64,000 bases of DNA from Oscillospiraceae bacterium. Its GTDB lineage: Bacteria; Bacillota; Clostridia; Oscillospirales; Oscillospiraceae. Shown here in pieces: positions 61,501-64,000 of this stretch; positions within the stretch are counted from its first letter, which is position 1, and the number at the start of each line of letters is the position of its first letter. The notes under the pieces are model-generated. The model did not search any database and was not told the origin of the DNA. It was given only the letters and a program-made list of their open reading frames with translations. Position numbers and translations under genes: made by a program. The stretch covers positions 88,056 through 152,055 of the forward strand of contig SVLM01000002.1 in the NCBI GenBank assembly GCA_015067945.1, read 5' to 3'.

Positions 61501-64000
61501 GAAGACTCTGATGAGAATCTGGCATTCATGGGCTACGATCGCTTCGTTGGCAAGGCTGTGGAGAACTTCTCCGGCGTGAAGCAGTATATCTACCACACCG
61601 GCAATACCCTGAAGTTCCAGGGCGGTGAGATCGAGTTCCTGTACACTCCCGAGGACGCACGTCCCTACAGCATGCCCACCGGCAACCACACCGTCGGCGT
61701 GTGGAGATTCAACTTCGACGGCGGCAAGAGCCTGATGATCACCGGTGACGCACAGCAGACCCGCGACGGCTACGACAACAACGATCAGCTGGCCCGTGCA
61801 TTCGGCGACTATCTGAAGAGCGACATGCTGCAGGTCATTCACCACGGCACCAACGGCGGCTCCGAGGCCTTCTACAATGCTGTGGATGCTGATATCCTGT
61901 TCTACGGCCAGCTGGATGAGAACCTGGATACCGACAAGCGTCAGCTGGGCACATACCCCGGCTACGCGTTCAACAAGATCCTGCGTGATGGCGAGCGGGT
62001 AATCTACTCCTGCAGCCAGACCAACACTGTTTACATCCCCACCGTTACCTACAACGATAACGGCAAGATCAAGTCCGAGGCTGTTCTGTACAGCGAAGCT
62101 ACTGCTTACCAGGGCACCAACCCCGACGGCAGCTACACCTTCGCAGAGCAGTTTAACACCAAGGAAGGCTACGTCTTCTACGGCTGGTCCACCACTCCCA
62201 AGGGCGTTGTGGAATACAAGGCCGGCGAGACCGCGAACCTGACCGAGAGCGTCGCTCTGTATGCTGTTTACGCTCCCGCTGCAACTGTTATTCCCACTAT
62301 GGGCAAGGGTCCCCAGCAGCAGGCTGGCTACCTGACCGGCATGACCGGCGATATCGTCAAGAGCTACTGGCTGTCCGATTGGTACAACGGCAGCCGCATG
62401 GTTGAGTCCGTCAACAGCAAGGTTATGCTGGACGAGAACTACAATGGCGACCTGCTGGCTTGGGACGGTGCTGGCGGCCGTAAGCAGATCAAGGCTAGCC
62501 TGGATGCAAACGGCGAGCGTGAGCTGGCTAACGGCATCAAGTACAAGCCCACCGATATCGCTCTGGGCTACAACGGTGACAAGTACGAGAAGGGCCTGGG
62601 TGTCCATCCCAACGGCGTTGGTGCTGCCGACCGCTACATTGTTTACAATGTTTCCGGCCTGACCAACACTGCCAACTACTTCTATGCTGTCGTCGGTGCT
62701 ACCGGTTACGATATCACCAATGCAGACGTTACTAACCGTAAGGTCACCTTCGAGCTGTGGGGCAGCAAGGCTTCCGAGAACGATGCCGACACCTTCGTGA
62801 AGCTGGCATCCGCTTCCGGTATCCGTGCTTACCTGATTGCTGAGTTCAATGTTGACATCACCGGCTACAACTTCATCAAGCTGGTTGTCAAGATGTCCGA
62901 TGACTCCGCTTCCAACTCCTCCTGTGCAGTCGCTTGGGGTAATGCTGCAGTTTACAGCATCTCCAGAGAGGCTATGGGCAAGGACGGCGTTCTGGCCGGC
63001 AAGGCTGAGAATGCTACCAACATCAACTACTTGTCCGACCTGTACAACACCGAGAGCAAGGTTGCAGAACTGAACAACAAGGTTGTTCTGGATGGCAACT
63101 ACAACGACGACCTGTATACCTTCGCTTCCGGTGCCCGTTACCGCATCAAGGCAGAGCTGGACGAGAACGGCGAGCGTCTGCTTGCTAACGGCATTTCCTA
63201 CAAGCCCACCGACATCGCTCTGGGCTACAACGGCACCAAGTTCGAGAAGGGCCTGGGTGTCCACCCCGACGCTATCGGCAAGGCTGACCGTTACATCACC
63301 TATGATGTTTCCGGCCTGAATGTTGACCGCTTCTACGCAGTTGTCGGTGCTACCGGCGCTGAGCTGACCGATGCTGGTGTGAATGTCCGCCGTGTTGAAT
63401 TCGAGGTTTGGGGCTCCGTTGACGGCACCAACTTCACTCAGATCGCAAGAGCTGACAAGATCCGTGCATACGTGATCGCTGAGCTGGATGTGGATATCAC
63501 CGGCTACAACTTCATCAAGCTGGTAGTCAAGATGGATCCCACTTCCGATGCCAACACCTCCTGTGCAGTTGCATGGGGCGACGCTTGCGTCTACTCCACC
63601 TCCGAGGAAGACCACGAGCACACCGCTGCTGATGCTGTTGTTGAGAACAAGATCGACGCTACCTGCGATGCCGCTGGTTCCTATGACTCCGTCGTTTACT
63701 GCTCCGGCTGTGGCGAAGAGATCTCCCGCGAGACCATCATCGTTCCCGCTCTGGGTCATAGCTACGCTTACACCAACAATGGCAACAATACCCACACTTA
63801 TGCATGTGCCGGCTGCGGTGATTCCGTTACCGAGGCTCACAGCTACACCAATAATGCTTGTGCCTGTGGCCACACTCTGATCGACCTGATCAAGTCCAGC
63901 CAGGCTACTCTGGAAGCTATGCTCCGTCTGGACTTCACCGTTGACAAGAGCCTGCTGACCGGTGAAGATAACTACGTTGTTCTCACCCACACCTATGCAG
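58525..64000 (+). CDS. Giant secreted protein: NPCBM modules around a metallo-beta-lactamase domain (3' end outside window)
   Basis: At least 1,825 codons, no stop before the window end. A signal peptide opens it (MKLTKQIFSVLLVLAMVLSL, cleaved near PFAEE). Five NPCBM/NEW2-type modules of about 200 residues start near 58650, 59370, 60030, 62300 and 62970; each has YKPTDIALGYNGTKYEKGLG, then RFYAVVGATG and SSCAVAWGDA. Between modules 3 and 4 lies an MBL-fold domain (about 60780-62090) with FFVIDGGYGND, WMATHAHGDHVQ, LMITGDAQQT and VIHHGTNGG, resembling the ComEC-type hydrolase domain. A Listeria-Bacteroides-type repeat follows (YVFYGWSTTPKG). The end has Cys/His pairs (CSGCGEE, CAGCGD). It probably binds wall or host glycans; substrate of the hydrolase is unknown. 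GAGGAGG upstream. Confidence 0.88.
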   Translation, partial: MKLTKQIFSVLLVLAMVLSLCPIIPFAEETTPTVEAVNVGTKGTAAQQAGLAGINEEGSNVWYLSDLHTAGKLKEHKNEGNKVALDVNFNGDLYAFNGAGARRQIKAKLVDGYRQLENGVYYTATEIALGYMGTKYEKGLGVVPAIEGTDDNFIVYSTSSLNVDRFYAVVGGTGAVVTNPATETAYVDVEVYGCAAESYVDNASMEWVKLAYAEGIRSYLVAEFDVDITGYRYIKLVYRLNADKSNNLTADGVDTNSGCQIAFGDACFYSSTGAAKVDYEEGLGKAPQQAGLAGKAENAKNINYLSDLMADKKYYVEHLGTNVVNANYNSDLYTFSSGARKQIKASLDANGERTLDNGVTYKPTDIALGWNGIKYEKGIGVHPDAYNKADRYMTFDVSSLGAERFYAVVGATGATITNAPSDVCVTFEVWGGKYNSPSSFTKLAYADKIRSYVIAEFDVDISGYDYIKLVVKMTGTASNSSCAVAWGDACVYSVLDEVKQTAMGKTAQESMTGLPAGITSQYFLSDLYHTPALVSKVAAERKVDGNVVHTGAMLDGEYSGRLYTFSDSTRADIAAKLDADGTRTLSNGVAYKPTDIALGWNGTKYEKGLGVHPDAYMNPDRYLAFDVRGLNADYFYTVVGATGYQLTDPAATSANTRLGMVEIWASKGDSYDENGFVKIATVDGIRAYLVGEINVNIEGYNFIKLVYKMDDKSPNKDNSSCAMAFGNACVYSLDEEKYVPDFTTSGADKGVVDAGGSYTQHTYTGVAKAEVEAYEAVLTNAGWTLYDQSTKAGNYFATYVTAGDKMVHLNYFATLDGGRFQMIYGPDTWLVPTTSIGAGENLVTPSVTIMEMSVGTLSMVIQAADGSFFVIDGGYGNDGDTFDADGNPIWVQNPIYQTNPLNPASGIRDFKGDMQRLLTFLEDNKPAEHEKPQVYWMATHAHGDHVQIPYLIFWGNTDLGDGKKTNERIDLKGIIYNFPNFANVGFDTTHESEDSDENLAFMGYDRFVGKAVENFSGVKQYIYHTGNTLKFQGGEIEFLYTPEDARPYSMPTGNHTVGVWRFNFDGGKSLMITGDAQQTRDGYDNNDQLARAFGDYLKSDMLQVIHHGTNGGSEAFYNAVDADILFYGQLDENLDTDKRQLGTYPGYAFNKILRDGERVIYSCSQTNTVYIPTVTYNDNGKIKSEAVLYSEATAYQGTNPDGSYTFAEQFNTKEGYVFYGWSTTPKGVVEYKAGETANLTESVALYAVYAPAATVIPTMGKGPQQQAGYLTGMTGDIVKSYWLSDWYNGSRMVESVNSKVMLDENYNGDLLAWDGAGGRKQIKASLDANGERELANGIKYKPTDIALGYNGDKYEKGLGVHPNGVGAADRYIVYNVSGLTNTANYFYAVVGATGYDITNADVTNRKVTFELWGSKASENDADTFVKLASASGIRAYLIAEFNVDITGYNFIKLVVKMSDDSASNSSCAVAWGNAAVYSISREAMGKDGVLAGKAENATNINYLSDLYNTESKVAELNNKVVLDGNYNDDLYTFASGARYRIKAELDENGERLLANGISYKPTDIALGYNGTKFEKGLGVHPDAIGKADRYITYDVSGLNVDRFYAVVGATGAELTDAGVNVRRVEFEVWGSVDGTNFTQIARADKIRAYVIAELDVDITGYNFIKLVVKMDPTSDANTSCAVAWGDACVYSTSEEDHEHTAADAVVENKIDATCDAAGSYDSVVYCSGCGEEISRETIIVPALGHSYAYTNNGNNTHTYACAGCGDSVTEAHSYTNNACACGHTLIDLIKSSQATLEAMLRLDFTVDKSLLTGEDNYVVLTHTYA

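Noticed and set aside
58333..63990. Minus-strand open frame of 1,885 codons
   Set aside because: It is the mirror of the repetitive plus-strand NPCBM gene, which has a signal peptide, ribosome binding site and known modules; the minus frame has no such features and low-complexity composition.

Overview
The window looks like chromosome from a strictly anaerobic gut Firmicute, most probably an Oscillospirales (Ruminococcaceae/Oscillospiraceae) member. The reasons are moderately high GC in housekeeping genes, GGAGG ribosome binding sites, meso-diaminopimelate dehydrogenase behind a lysine riboswitch, ATP-dependent PEP carboxykinase, a jag-yidC-yidD-rnpA-rpmH cluster, and many short dispersed palindromic repeats. 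The taxonomic call is inference; no rRNA gene is present.

Layout. 0-20 kb is mostly housekeeping: the 5' part of an FAD oxidoreductase, tRNA-Glu and tRNA-Met, an NfeD/SPFH membrane pair, uppP, a two-component system, a PDZ protein, an acyl-ACP thioesterase, a polyol dehydrogenase with an FGGY kinase, dapA and ddh for lysine/DAP synthesis, and the rpmH cluster. Many gene gaps hold dispersed repeats. A compact cluster of DnaA-box-like sites lies at about 9.88-10.01 kb, although dnaA is not beside rpmH.

20-27 kb is an accessory block on the minus strand. It has three different TIR-domain proteins (TIR plus BspA-type leucine-rich repeats, TIR plus about 12 MORN repeats, TIR plus an unrecognised C-terminal domain), a HAD hydrolase, a PPP-family phosphoesterase and an ArsB-type ion permease. 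This is the best candidate for an undescribed signalling or defence system. From 27.0 to 31.3 kb a MarR-controlled heterodimeric ABC exporter is framed by an intact tRNA-Leu gene and a duplicate of that tRNA's 3' half, the structure of a tRNA-integrated island, but no integrase is present.

31-43 kb returns to core and metabolic genes: a lipoprotein, typA, a CapA-like protein, a small XRE/zinc-ribbon cassette lying between two copies of the pckA tail and terminator, pckA, a glycoside hydrolase family 2 enzyme with an MFS transporter, mgtC and a PfkB kinase.

43.4-58.3 kb is one long plus-strand exopolysaccharide/capsule operon: priming sugar transferase, glycosyltransferases, acyl-, acetyl- and pyruvyl-transferases, polymerase, flippase, a fused chain-length regulator/BY-kinase, its PHP phosphatase and a nucleotidyltransferase-family protein. 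Its middle part (about 46.4-54.8 kb) is visibly more AT-rich than its ends. The window closes inside a very large secreted protein with five NPCBM-type carbohydrate-binding modules around a metallo-beta-lactamase-fold domain.

A recurring theme is 3'-end duplication: tails of tRNA-Leu, pckA and the response regulator each appear twice, flanking an inserted segment.
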